A DNA stretch of 64,000 bases, taken from the NCBI GenBank assembly GCA_004835665.1, contig RBKR01000005.1:1550001-1614000 (forward strand). Direction: 5' to 3'. The position numbers and the translations under genes are program-made. This document shows, piece by piece, positions 10,884 through 20,620 of this stretch. Under the pieces are notes generated by a model. It had not been told where the DNA came from and made no database searches. It saw only the letters and a list, made by a program, of their open reading frames with translations. This DNA is from Phoma sp. XZ068 (taxonomy: Eukaryota; Ascomycota; Dothideomycetes; Pleosporales; Didymellaceae). The stretch's first letter is position 1. Each line of letters starts with the position of its first letter.

Positions 10884-13128
10884 CGAACTCCGTCGCACTA
10901 TACAATGCTGTACTCCCATATACAATTCGCCTCTTCTGCCCTGGTCCCTGCGTACTCGCGCTCGTCCGCTTGGCCCACTCTTGCAAATTACCGTATTCGT
11001 CCATGCTGCCACCGCCCACGGTAAACACAATGGCTTCGCTGAAGCCCTGTCGACGTTGCCCAAATGTCGCTTCGATGCCGCGACCGACAGTGTTCTGCTG
11101 GTTTCGGGATGCGCTTGCGGGAGGTAGAGTGCCACGTGCGTTGGCAGAGCGTGGGTCAAAGTAGAGGTAGGATTCGGTCTTGCTGATGGCCGAGGATGAG
11201 GCGTTCTGTGGGTCCATGAGGGATTCGGTGATCTTGGTGAGTGTGAGGTCCGTGTTGGTGGGCAGGAAGTTTTTGATGCCGCTCAGTACGCCTTCGAAGT
11301 TTGCGCCGAGACCGGCTTCCTTGAAGCGGTCTGTGACGCGGGATGAGAGACTGGAGAAACCCCCAAACAGGTGTGAGGTGCTTTGTGAGGGCTGTGAGGG
11401 CGCGGAGGTAATCATAGTCATACGTGTGAGCTGGCGAACCGACTTGACGTATTTAACGGGTGTGGTTTCGGCGCCTGCCGCCTCGAGGGCTTGTGTGAAC
11501 GAATCGAAGTCGCCGCGAGAGAGCTCGGTTTCAGTAGTTAGGTACCACTGGAGGAACAATCGTAGTTTGTCCAGAGGATCATTGCCTTTGTCGTTATCCT
11601 TGATAACTTCCAGGATCTGTGCTTTTGTTTGCTTCGATAGCTCTTCCTCTAGCTGGAAGTAGAAGTCCATCTTTCGGTTCTTGATGCCCTCCATGACGGC
11701 CTCGAGAATGTTCATGTGCATCTCGATGGTGGCCTTTCTGTCTCGAAGCTCAGGAAGTAAAGCCATGGCGCCCTTCAGATGTGCAGCGAACTGATTCGAC
11801 TCTCCATTCAGATCATCCAAAGATGAAGCGCCAGTCTTTTTTGTGATGTTGTCTGCGTCTTGCTGGTATTTGTTCCACTCGTTAGTTACGTCTTCGGCAA
11901 CGTTGGGGAACGGCAGCGACGCGTTCCTTGCCCAGAAGTAGTCGGATGCAGTAAGATCGTGCGACTGCTTCTTGACTCCCTTCTCGGGGTGTTCCTTATC
12001 AACAGGGATCGAAATGCTGATCTTGTTTAGGTGGAAGTCGAGTACATCATAGACTAAGCTTTGATACTGTGGACAGGTCAGCTACTTCGTTCAGGTCGGT
12101 TTTGCTCCTTAACTTACGATCCATGAGTGGCTAAACATGGGCACCAAATCTACGTTTCGGTCGACTGTTTCGATTAGCATGTCTTCATCACAACTAAACA
12201 TTTGTACGCACCAATGACCATCACCGGTCGCGATGTAACCGCCGAGGACTTGTTGTCTGAGAAGAGGTTCGTCTTGGAGTTGAGGATGTGATCTCGCAAT
12301 TTACGATCAAGCTTAGCACAGATGTCCTCTGCGGCACCTCCCTTGGGACAACGAATGATAGGCACAACTCCCATGGTGACAACGACCGAGAAGAGGCCAG
12401 ACACTATCCGGTCGACAACATTGTCCAGCTCCTGATCTGATGTCTGACCGCTGTTCAGGGTGTGGTATGCTCCTTTCATGTTCAGATGGAAAAGATCGGG
12501 CTCTGAGACTACGAAGTTCAGGTACTGGTCGTAGACTTGCGCCAGATGCTCGGCCGTGTTCGTCTGCACGACTTGCGCCCCAAAGTCTTCGAGAAGAGGT
12601 CGCGGAATGCTGGAGAGGAAGTTGAGGTATGCGGGGCTGTAGAGACCGCGCGAGAGGTCGGAGGTGATGGTCTGGAGGTTCTGTGCGGTTGGATCGACGA
12701 GGTATATGACGGGGACCTGTACATGCTCAGCATACTGTAGCTCTGCGGCTCCGTTGCACGTACATCAGGGATCATATGGCGCGTTGTTCCAATGTTCAGA
12801 TGTATTGTGACCTAGTAGGTTGCTCAGCATAGCTCTCTGCAGCTTCAGAAAGTGCGCCATTACTCCGGAAGCCCGCAGGTCGTTCACGCGCAGGACTGAG
12901 CTTATGACGTCTCTCCCCATCTCGTCGAAGACCAAGACCTTCCATATTGCGCCGCCAGTCGCGGTCTCGGGCACTTCGTTTGCATCGTTCTGGGCGTCTA
13001 CGTCGGTGATTGGCGCATTGAGGTTCAGGATGCGCTTTATGCTGGCTAGCAAGCCACATGTTAGCGTGGAGGCGCTGCATGTAGGTGTGTCTCTTACCTA
13101 TCTGCTTGTCCCGCAGTGTGACGGCCAT
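10843..13128 (-). CDS. SLY1: SM-family vesicle fusion protein Sly1
   Basis: Sec1/Munc18 protein that binds the syntaxin Sed5 and promotes ER-Golgi and intra-Golgi SNARE assembly. Six exons: 13128-13098, 13045-12864, 12811-12764, 12716-12212, 12164-12118 and 12066-10843, giving 678 residues. The frame is continuous across all five introns of 47-52 bp. Family hallmarks are the N-terminus MAVTLRDKQIASIKRILNLN, WKVLVFDEMGRDVIS, IPDVPVIYLVDPTAQNLQ, the domain-3 segment VDRNVDLVPMFSHSWIYQ, LTASDYFWARNASLPFPNVA and a C-terminal EAIVFTVGGGSMDEYGNLQE. Length and order match the yeast family. The gene converges on the HET gene and is divergent from the CCCH gene. Confidence 0.96.
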
Positions 13129-14215
13129 TGTGACGTTGTTTCTCGCTGGCTCCCGCCGTTCTGCGCACTATCGCATGCGCTGGGGGAAGAGCAGGTGCCG
13201 GTAATGTGCACAGTGAGAGCAGCACTGCTGTAGCAAAATGACACAGTAGCTTGTCTGCCTGTTGGACACCTTCACCATGCTCCGGTGATGCTTGCGACCG
13301 CGGAACTTGCCCCGGCGCGGCCTAGCGCAGAGGGCCTTGGCAGATGCCCGCCTGCGTAAAACGTCGACTCGCCCCTGCGCAGCCGCCCTTCCTCTTCAAC
13401 TCACCCCGTCCACCCCCCAACACACCCACTTCTTCCGTTTGAACACTCATGCAACTTCTCAGTGAACTTCCGCCCATCTAATAAGGGCTTCTGATTCTGA
13501 GCTAGATTCATTTTTCGAGTCCCCGCTTTGGAGGAGGTGTGCACTGAAGTTGGCAGCGGCGTTTGCCTGGAGGATTCGCGGTGGAAGCAGAGTGACAATC
13601 AGCCTGGTTCTGCTACTAATACAGCTTCGACGATCCATCGAGCATCGCATCAGGGAAGTAGAGCCTGTCCATTGCGCAAGGCGAGAAGCAGTTCTTCCAA
13701 CGCAGCAAGCGGCGGATTTGTGAGCAAAACGCAGCGCGCGTGTGTGGTGCAATTGCGTGCGCAAACGTACGTCAAGTGACAGCCTCCGCAGTGTCCCTTA
13801 TCGCAATAATACGCGAGGTTAAGTGCCGCCCTGATAAAGTCAAAAGCTACACATTCGTGGACTTGAGGGATCACAGCATCGCGGGCGACGGGACACGAGC
13901 GCTGCACGTTTAAACCAGCATCCATTCTCGCTGTCACAGCCTTCGCAGAGGGATCCCACGGCCCCTTGGGCGCTGCAGACTCTCGACTCAGCACGACACC
14001 GCTACAGCCCAAACCGGCAGTATTACCGGGCCTTTCCAAACTTTCGAATTCCCTGAATCGGCGGCTTTGTTCACTCTTCGTGACACACGCCATTCCTGTT
14101 TGTGCCTAGTGCACTGCATACACCCTGTTTGCCCAACTGAGACTTGTGGGTTCAGGCACTTTGCAGCCAATCAGAACCGTTCGGCCCAAAGCTGACACAA
14201 GTCGATCGCTCAAAC
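13129..14215. promoter_or_regulatory. Divergent intergenic region, SLY1 / CCCH protein
   Basis: 1.1 kb between two head-to-head genes; both promoters are expected here. Open frames on the minus strand (13459-14093) overlap on several frames and carry no domain. Nothing else was seen. Confidence 0.5.
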
Positions 14216-17200
14216 ATGGCTTCCAATCACGTGCCCAGTGACCAAGTACCTCTGCAGGGTCAGAACATCTATACGGACCCGTCGTATTCCAGCTTCTTTC
14301 CTAATAATGTCGAGCGCTATGGTACCCCATCTTGGGAAGCACAGCTGCACCCAACTGCTGCCTTGACACCAAATCCAACACCCCAAAATTGGCACGGTGC
14401 CTATCCCCAACAGACATTTAACTCGCACAGCCAGACGTATGGAGGGCAAACGCAAACCTTTCGGACAACATCGCCTTACCAGTATGGCCAATTCAACCAA
14501 CATGGCACAGTGGAACCATTTAGCCATGCAGCAGCAGCTGTGGACCCGGCCCTGTCACTCAACCCAAACGGTTTACGTCAACAGCAACAATCACCCTACC
14601 AAATGCCTGTGCGGAACTCTACACCTTCAAATCAAACCGGCACTGTCACCCCGCAGGCATTGCAGCAGAACATAGCACCACTTCATAATACACGTGCTTC
14701 GGCGTCACCATATCAAGTAAGCACATATTCACCACAATGTGAAGAAGACCACCCAATTCTGACTCCACCACAGGTACCAAAGAGTACCACTGAACAATTC
14801 GCTCAGCAAGCGACACCAGCGGCGTTTGCTAGGCCGGTTCGCAACCCAGAGTACGAGATCCCTAAGGGCAGGAAGTCAGGCGGGTTATATGTTCTTGATA
14901 CAGCTGTACTGGCGAAAGCCACAAATTCAACTGCTTTGAACAAACTCGTGACATTCGGCTCAGAACCGATCCAGCTAGCTACCAATCGAAGTAAGCAGCT
15001 ACCCTGCACATTCTATTTTGACTCGTCTGACATATGCGTAGCTGCACTGCCACTATACACGGCTCGGCAATCTATCAAGGAGCTGAAGAAGGCTGGAGCT
15101 GATAACAAGAAACTTCTCGCTAAGCTCTCCTCATCCAAATCATCGCTTTCGAGAGCTATCAAGTTTAGCAACAGCAAGGCCAGCAGTCCCGGAAGCTTGA
15201 AGCGAGAAGTCAGCGACAGCGAGAGCTACACTGAGTCTTCTGGCGATGACAGCGAGTACAGCGACTCTGACGATGATGAGGAGTCACCACTCCCTGCATC
15301 AAGGCCAGATGATGACCCTCACAAAGCTGTCTGCTACGACGTTATCAAGGCGTCTTGGTTTCCTCGCAGATCTGCCCTCAATTCCGAAAAGATTAAGACT
15401 AGCATGCGCGACCTGTGGGAGGTGCTGAACACGATTCAGAAACGCTGGCGGGCTGACAGCAAGGCGGTGACTGAAGCGGAAGAAGCGAAGAAGATTGGCG
15501 AGCTACCCACTCTCAAGAGTCGAGTCACAAGCCAACGAGACTTGCTCCAGTCTGCTTTGAAGGCCGCGCTTGACCATGCACATCCTGATGTCTTGTATCA
15601 TTTGGGGCAAGTGAAGCCGTTCTTGTATCTCTGCTATCAGTTCTTGGCGAATCGGTTCAAGGCTAAGGACTATGATGGGCCACTACCTGCGGCTATCTAT
15701 GAGATTTTGTCGCGATGTGGCACTCTTACAACAGAGCTCATCGAAGAGACCAAGGTGTCCAAGGCATTGGTTTCCATGAAGAAACAGGCGAATGACAAGA
15801 ATAAAGCTTTCATAAAAACAATCGTCGAAGCTGCAGCTGCCGGGTCCAAGAAGGCCAAAGTCAATTCTCCGCCTGCAGATGAGTCAATGGAAGCTAAGGG
15901 TGCGAAGCGACCGGCATCAGAGTCAGCCGTGCGTGCTGCTGGTGAGGGCCCTTCAGCAAAGAAGGCTAAGCCGGCCGAGACCTCTACCGCGGTCAAAACT
16001 CAAGCTGCTACAGGAGCAACAAAGCCTACGGCGGTGTCTACAACTGTTTCGGCGCTGAAGAGACCAGGCGAGAAGCCTGTAGGAGCTCCTGCACCCGTCA
16101 GAGCTCGTGTCAACCCGGTTTCGAACAAGTCGTCAAGCATATTCGCCTCTCTCAATGCTACCAGCAAGAAACCGGCTGCAACAGCAACAGCTACCATGGC
16201 CACTAAAATAACTGCTCAATCGAAAGCTACAGCAACGGCAGCTAAAGACAAGAAGCCAGCAACGGCTGCACCAAGACCACCGGCCTTTTCTTTTGCATCA
16301 ACAATGGCGGCACTCACCAAGCCCAAGGAGCCAGAAGCAGCGCCTACCAAGACTGAGAAGGACGTTCCCAATGAAACGCCTGAGCAGAAAGCGAAGCGTC
16401 TCAGGAAGGAATCCAGGCGTCATTTGCGTGTTACTTTCCGCCCCGATGCCTCTCTGGTAGCCATCAAATACTTCAGTCACGATCCTGAAGAGGAGCTCGG
16501 GCATGAAGAGAACTTTACTCGTGACGCAGGCGATCTTGGAGGCGAGGGTCATATGTTCAAGCAACACAAGGAGCTTGACGAAGACGAAGACGATGAGGAC
16601 GACGAGACTGACTACCGACCCTGGACGGAACCATCTCAGGTTGACTTCAGCGTTGTCGACTCTGAAGAGCGCAAACGCAACTACATGCCGTTTGGCGGAG
16701 GAGAGAATATTCCCACCTGTCCTGAGAAGGAGGCGAACATGCGACGCGAGAACGACATACTCATGGTGTTCTACACAAATCCTGCCGACATTCCGGCTTC
16801 ACCTCACGAGCCTCCTGAGCAGAGTGAGGACAGCACGACAGCCGTGACCATGTTCGGTACTCCCCCTGATAAGTGTCTGGAAAGGGCTCCGCAGACAGCG
16901 GCGCCTCCAGCCGCCCCTGCCATCGACTTTGCCGGCCTGGAGAGCATCGTTGCTCAGTTTGCCAGTCAAAACCAAGCGACTGTAACTCCACCTCCGCCAG
17001 CGCAAACAACGTATGCGCCGCCTGCACCAGCAGCCGCCCCTGTAGACATGACGAATCTCGCAAGTCTTCTCAGCTCGTTTCAGCAAGCCCCTGCCGTGGC
17101 CGCCCAACCTGCAGCATCCGTTCCAGCACAGTTCCCTGCTCTCCCGCCTGGTATGCCGCCCCCACCACCTGGTGCGCCACCGTTCGACATAGCTGCTCTT

Positions 17201-17548
17201 ATGGCTGCTGCCATGCAGGCACAAGGTGGAGCTGGCATGCCACCAATGCCACCTGGCTTTCCTCCTGCGGGCTTTCCTGCAGCACCATTCGCCTTTCCTC
17301 CCCAGGCACCACAGCCAGATGCTGCCTACCAAGCACAGCCGCAGGAACAGTACTACCAGCAAGACTACCAGCAATCCAACGGTGGAACAAAGCGGCCGCG
17401 CGACGACGGCAACAACAATGACCGAGGGCAAGGCAAGAAGCACAAGGGTGGAGGAAAGCCCCATAAAGTTCTTGCGTGCAAGTTCTTCCAGAAAGGAACG
17501 TGCAACAAGGGCGACAACTGCACGTACATCCACGATCTCAACATGTAA
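14216..17548 (+). CDS. CCCH zinc-finger protein with PNUTS-like layout
   Basis: Single exon of 1110 residues from the ATG at 14216; the frame upstream has no other ATG. Residues 1-240 are Gln/Pro/Ser-rich. Around 280-560 is an acidic stretch followed by a helical block (TSMRDLWEVLNTIQKRWRAD onward) that may correspond to a TFIIS-N-like module. About 560-720 is Lys/Ala/Thr-rich. At 738-741 lies RVTF, followed about ten residues later by IKYFSHDPEEE. The C-terminal region is Pro/Ala-rich, and residues 1088-1106 form a C-x7-C-x5-C-x3-H finger. In animal PNUTS (PPP1R10) an RVxF-type PP1 site followed by an acidic aromatic patch precedes a C-terminal CCCH finger, so the order here is suggestive of a PP1 regulator acting in transcription termination. 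That assignment is inference; CCCH protein is certain. Confidence 0.85.
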   Translation: MASNHVPSDQVPLQGQNIYTDPSYSSFFPNNVERYGTPSWEAQLHPTAALTPNPTPQNWHGAYPQQTFNSHSQTYGGQTQTFRTTSPYQYGQFNQHGTVEPFSHAAAAVDPALSLNPNGLRQQQQSPYQMPVRNSTPSNQTGTVTPQALQQNIAPLHNTRASASPYQVSTYSPQCEEDHPILTPPQVPKSTTEQFAQQATPAAFARPVRNPEYEIPKGRKSGGLYVLDTAVLAKATNSTALNKLVTFGSEPIQLATNRSKQLPCTFYFDSSDICVAALPLYTARQSIKELKKAGADNKKLLAKLSSSKSSLSRAIKFSNSKASSPGSLKREVSDSESYTESSGDDSEYSDSDDDEESPLPASRPDDDPHKAVCYDVIKASWFPRRSALNSEKIKTSMRDLWEVLNTIQKRWRADSKAVTEAEEAKKIGELPTLKSRVTSQRDLLQSALKAALDHAHPDVLYHLGQVKPFLYLCYQFLANRFKAKDYDGPLPAAIYEILSRCGTLTTELIEETKVSKALVSMKKQANDKNKAFIKTIVEAAAAGSKKAKVNSPPADESMEAKGAKRPASESAVRAAGEGPSAKKAKPAETSTAVKTQAATGATKPTAVSTTVSALKRPGEKPVGAPAPVRARVNPVSNKSSSIFASLNATSKKPAATATATMATKITAQSKATATAAKDKKPATAAPRPPAFSFASTMAALTKPKEPEAAPTKTEKDVPNETPEQKAKRLRKESRRHLRVTFRPDASLVAIKYFSHDPEEELGHEENFTRDAGDLGGEGHMFKQHKELDEDEDDEDDETDYRPWTEPSQVDFSVVDSEERKRNYMPFGGGENIPTCPEKEANMRRENDILMVFYTNPADIPASPHEPPEQSEDSTTAVTMFGTPPDKCLERAPQTAAPPAAPAIDFAGLESIVAQFASQNQATVTPPPPAQTTYAPPAPAAAPVDMTNLASLLSSFQQAPAVAAQPAASVPAQFPALPPGMPPPPPGAPPFDIAALMAAAMQAQGGAGMPPMPPGFPPAGFPAAPFAFPPQAPQPDAAYQAQPQEQYYQQDYQQSNGGTKRPRDDGNNNDRGQGKKHKGGGKPHKVLACKFFQKGTCNKGDNCTYIHDLNM

Positions 17549-18439
17549 ATTCCCGCAGTCGAGGTGCGTTTGAGATGCACCGACGTATTCTTCTGCACGG
17601 ACTGTCCGTCGGAGGACAGAGTTTGTATTATACCCATTTGGCGTTTTTTTATTATCTGCATAGACGCATCGGCGGCTGGTTTGTCTGCACCGGAGGGGGT
17701 GGATGCATTTTCGGCGTTTATCATTGAGCATTTACGCGGAGTAGCGGAGGACACGGGACCACAGCTCCAGACAGGAAGGATCTGAGAAGCTACATAGCAT
17801 ATTGTAATCTATACACTTAGCACACGTGCATTTTGTTCACATGTCAACCACAGCTGGGTCACGCCAGATGTTGTCCAATTGTCAGCAACAGGGGAGGGCG
17901 ACAGGGGGGTCGCGTGGATGAAGCTTAATTGCGTTGTTGAGCTGGAGCGATGCAGCGCAAGGAGTGCAATGCAATGCATGCCGGCGAGGAGTTCGGCGGC
18001 AGACACCGGTAGCGTGCCCAATTGCAGGCAGCGTGCAGCGTGTCGCTGGCCACCGAGCGCGGCTGTTGTTGCCGGCGTGTTGTGGTTCGCGTCGAGAGTG
18101 CAGCCCAGCGGCGTGACGAGGCGTGCGGGCTTGGCGGCATGTACCGTCATATTTTCCGCAAGGCATCAGACACCAACGTCAAGTTCAACGCCGCAGCACC
18201 TGCAGCCTTGACACGCGCCCTCCCCCCGCTCCATCACGACTGCACCCCGCGCAGCCTCAGGATCCGCCCCGCCCGCCCGCTCGCCCACTTGGCCTGATCT
18301 TCCCGAGCCCTTCCCGCAGCCGCACCGCCGCAGGAGGAGACACGCCGGCCGCCTACACCCCACACGACGCTGCCCTCAACGCCGCCCTCGACGCTGCCCC
18401 CTCCGCCGCCCTCGACGCCACACCCTCCCTGCCGCAAGC
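17549..18439. other. Intergenic, CCCH gene to Btz gene
   Basis: About 890 bp: 3' UTR of the CCCH gene, then a GC-rich promoter. From about 18200 the sequence is a long C-rich, CCGCC/GACGC-type leader directly before the Btz ATG. The antisense open frames there reflect base composition. Confidence 0.5.
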
Positions 18440-20620
18440 ATGGCGCCCGCACGGAAGAGGACGACCAACATTGCCCGCCGCCGGCGGCTCGACGACGAGG
18501 ACGAGAGCAAGTCGGTCGCCACAGAGCTGGCCGACGACTCGCAGAGCGACGCCTCGGCGCTGAGCGACGTCGACGAGGACGCCAACGCCGACGCCGACAA
18601 CAGCGACCTGAGCGAGGCAGACAGCGGCGTCGCCCCCACAGAAGCAAAGCCCAAGCGGAAAGCCAACGGGGCCCGCCCGCCCAAGCCAGCGCCCGCCGTG
18701 AGCGCCCGCCAGCCGTCGCCGCCCATTGCCCGCTCCGACGCCGCCTTCCCCGCGCTGAGGGACACGCAGGCCATGATGAACGGCCTCAGCATCGCGGATG
18801 CAGGCGCCGCCGACGCCGCCGACGAGGTCGACTTCGAGACGGGCGAGTCCGCCCCTGCTGTTGGGCCGGCCGCGGGACGCCCGCAGACGCTGGGCGACCG
18901 CAGGCGGCGGGAGCACGAGGAGTACAAGAAGAAGCGCGACTCGGACCCGGCCTTCATCCCCAACCGGGGCGCCTTCTTCATGCACGACTCGCGCTCGGCG
19001 CCCGCCCAGAACGGCTTCAGACCGGTCGGAGGGCGAGGTCGCGGGCGCGGAGGCATTGGCGGGCCCTTTTCTCCAGCAAAGTACGTACTAGACGGGCCAG
19101 CTCCCAGCAATATCAGCTGGCGGCCTGCTCACAAGATCAACCGGCCTGCTCATAATATCAACCGGCCTGCTCACAATATCAACCGGCCTGCTAACAACAC
19201 CACCAGCCTGCGACAACACGCCCCCGAGGCCACCGACTCGCCCTGGCAGCACGACCTCCACGAGGCGGTCAACGCCCCCCACCAGCACCAACAAAACGCA
19301 CCACTCGCCCATGCCCCCGCACAACAACCACCGAACGCATCACACCCCGCCCAGAGAGGGCCGTTCGTGCCTGCCCCAAAACCGCCGCAGCCTCGCAACT
19401 TCTCCACAACCGTCCACACCCACAATGCCGTCGTCCGGATCTTCCTTCCCAACATGAAGGCCCCCATCACCTTCCAAAACGTCCCCATCAAGTCACACAC
19501 ACGCCTGCCGAACCACCGACCTCCCCTCCGCCGCGACAAACCCGTCCGCATCTCACTGCCTCCCTCTGCACCACGATATATTTTCCCCACCGTTGAGCGA
19601 TCTTTCATCTTTATTCCACGCGCCCTGCGTCCCAACCAGCAAGGCTTCGGTCGTGGGCGAGGCCGCTTTGGTTCGATTGGAGGCGGAGGCTTCTCGAGCA
19701 GGCGTACAAGTGCATACGGTGGTAGTGTTTATTCCCCGAGCGTGGCCCTTAGTCGACGGTCTTCCATTGCTCGAGATAACATGGTCTCGCCGGCTGGCTC
19801 GATCATGTCTAGGAATGGCAGCTTCATCGATCCCTCTCGGCCTGTGGTACGACTCCCCCCTGGCGGTGTTAGGATGCCTACTGGGCCGGCGATCATCTCG
19901 CCCACCAACGGGTCCTACCCGCTGCCGCAGAAACCAGCGTTCCGCGAGAACTGGGCTCAAGGCCAGCTGCCTATGCATCAGCCACGCCCCCAGAAGAATG
20001 TCAACGTTGCCGGCATAGAGTCGCCCGCCTCGATGAACTTCAACCCTCCTCAGCAGCAGGAACAGCAGCCGTTCCATCAGCAGGTTCCCGCCCACATCAA
20101 CGGAGCTGGGCCGTCGAGTGAACAGCCGGGCTTCTACCAGCACGGTCGCCAGCCGTCATTCCCAGGCCAGGTGTCTACAGGCACGCCTCTATCAAACATC
20201 CCAGAGCGTGCCATCCACGCACCTGCCTTCCAGCCATTCCAGCCTGGGTACCAGCCCCAACCGTTTGTTCCACAAGGCTACTACTACCCGCCCAGCGCTC
20301 AGCCACCGTACATGGCACCGGGTGGCATGGTACCGGTGTTCGTCCCGGGCGCACAGCAACCCTACGCTATGCCGGCACCGGCGCCTGCCGTTGCCCCTCC
20401 GCCACCCGCTGCAGGTCCACCCAACATGGTCGCTTACGAGCAGAACGGCATGACCTTTTATGTCGACTCCAGCCAGCTTCCCTATGCGCCGCCGGCCGAG
20501 AACTACACGCAGCCGAGCTACGCGGTACCGGGCATGGGCGGCATGATGACCCCTGGACCAGACGGCGCGTACTACTATCCGCAGCAGATGCAGCCCGCCG
20601 CTTTCTATCCTCAACAGTAG
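18440..20620 (+). CDS. Btz-domain protein (Barentsz/MLN51/CASC3-like exon-junction factor)
   Basis: Likely partner of eIF4A-III in the exon-junction complex. It has 726 residues if read through, or 684 if the in-frame segment 19081-19206 is removed as an intron. Order: basic and acidic N-terminus (1-70), the Btz start EHEEYKKKRDSDPAFIPNRG then AFFMHD (about 159-183), an RGRGRGG patch, SPWQHDLHE (the W-x-H-D part of the motif), and a conserved fungal block (SHTRLPNHRPPLRRDKPVRI, YIFPTVERSF). The C-terminus is Pro/Gln/Tyr-rich and disordered. Splitting of the Btz motif by GTACGT..GCTAAC..CACCAG favours splicing at 19081-19206, since this joins SPA to LRQHAPEATDSPWQHD. Both forms stay in frame. 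The family call rests on the DPAFIPxRGAFFMHD signature. Confidence 0.85.
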   Translation: MAPARKRTTNIARRRRLDDEDESKSVATELADDSQSDASALSDVDEDANADADNSDLSEADSGVAPTEAKPKRKANGARPPKPAPAVSARQPSPPIARSDAAFPALRDTQAMMNGLSIADAGAADAADEVDFETGESAPAVGPAAGRPQTLGDRRRREHEEYKKKRDSDPAFIPNRGAFFMHDSRSAPAQNGFRPVGGRGRGRGGIGGPFSPAKYVLDGPAPSNISWRPAHKINRPAHNINRPAHNINRPANNTTSLRQHAPEATDSPWQHDLHEAVNAPHQHQQNAPLAHAPAQQPPNASHPAQRGPFVPAPKPPQPRNFSTTVHTHNAVVRIFLPNMKAPITFQNVPIKSHTRLPNHRPPLRRDKPVRISLPPSAPRYIFPTVERSFIFIPRALRPNQQGFGRGRGRFGSIGGGGFSSRRTSAYGGSVYSPSVALSRRSSIARDNMVSPAGSIMSRNGSFIDPSRPVVRLPPGGVRMPTGPAIISPTNGSYPLPQKPAFRENWAQGQLPMHQPRPQKNVNVAGIESPASMNFNPPQQQEQQPFHQQVPAHINGAGPSSEQPGFYQHGRQPSFPGQVSTGTPLSNIPERAIHAPAFQPFQPGYQPQPFVPQGYYYPPSAQPPYMAPGGMVPVFVPGAQQPYAMPAPAPAVAPPPPAAGPPNMVAYEQNGMTFYVDSSQLPYAPPAENYTQPSYAVPGMGGMMTPGPDGAYYYPQQMQPAAFYPQQ
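19081..19206 (+). other. Probable 126-bp stop-free 3n intron (exitron-like) in the Btz gene
   Basis: Donor AAA|GTACGT at 19081, branch-like TGCTAACAAC at 19189-19198 and acceptor CACCAG at 19206. The length is exactly 42 codons and no stop occurs in the host frame, so retention would insert 42 residues inside the Btz region. It contains four tandem 21-bp units (separate entry). Confidence 0.6.
19121..19204 (+). repeat. Four tandem 21-bp repeats carrying branch-point-like sequence
   Basis: Units at 19121-19141, 19142-19162, 19163-19183 and 19184-19204, each starting CGGCCTGCT. The branch-like core reads CTCACAAG, CTCATAAT, CTCACAAT and CTAACAAC; only the last matches a strong fungal branch point. 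If translated, the repeat encodes RPAHKIN, RPAHNIN, RPAHNIN and RPANNTT. Confidence 0.9.

Noticed and set aside
18353..19110. Two long minus-strand frames opposite the Btz gene start
   Set aside because: They are mirror images of a GC-rich coding exon with a clear Btz motif on the plus strand.
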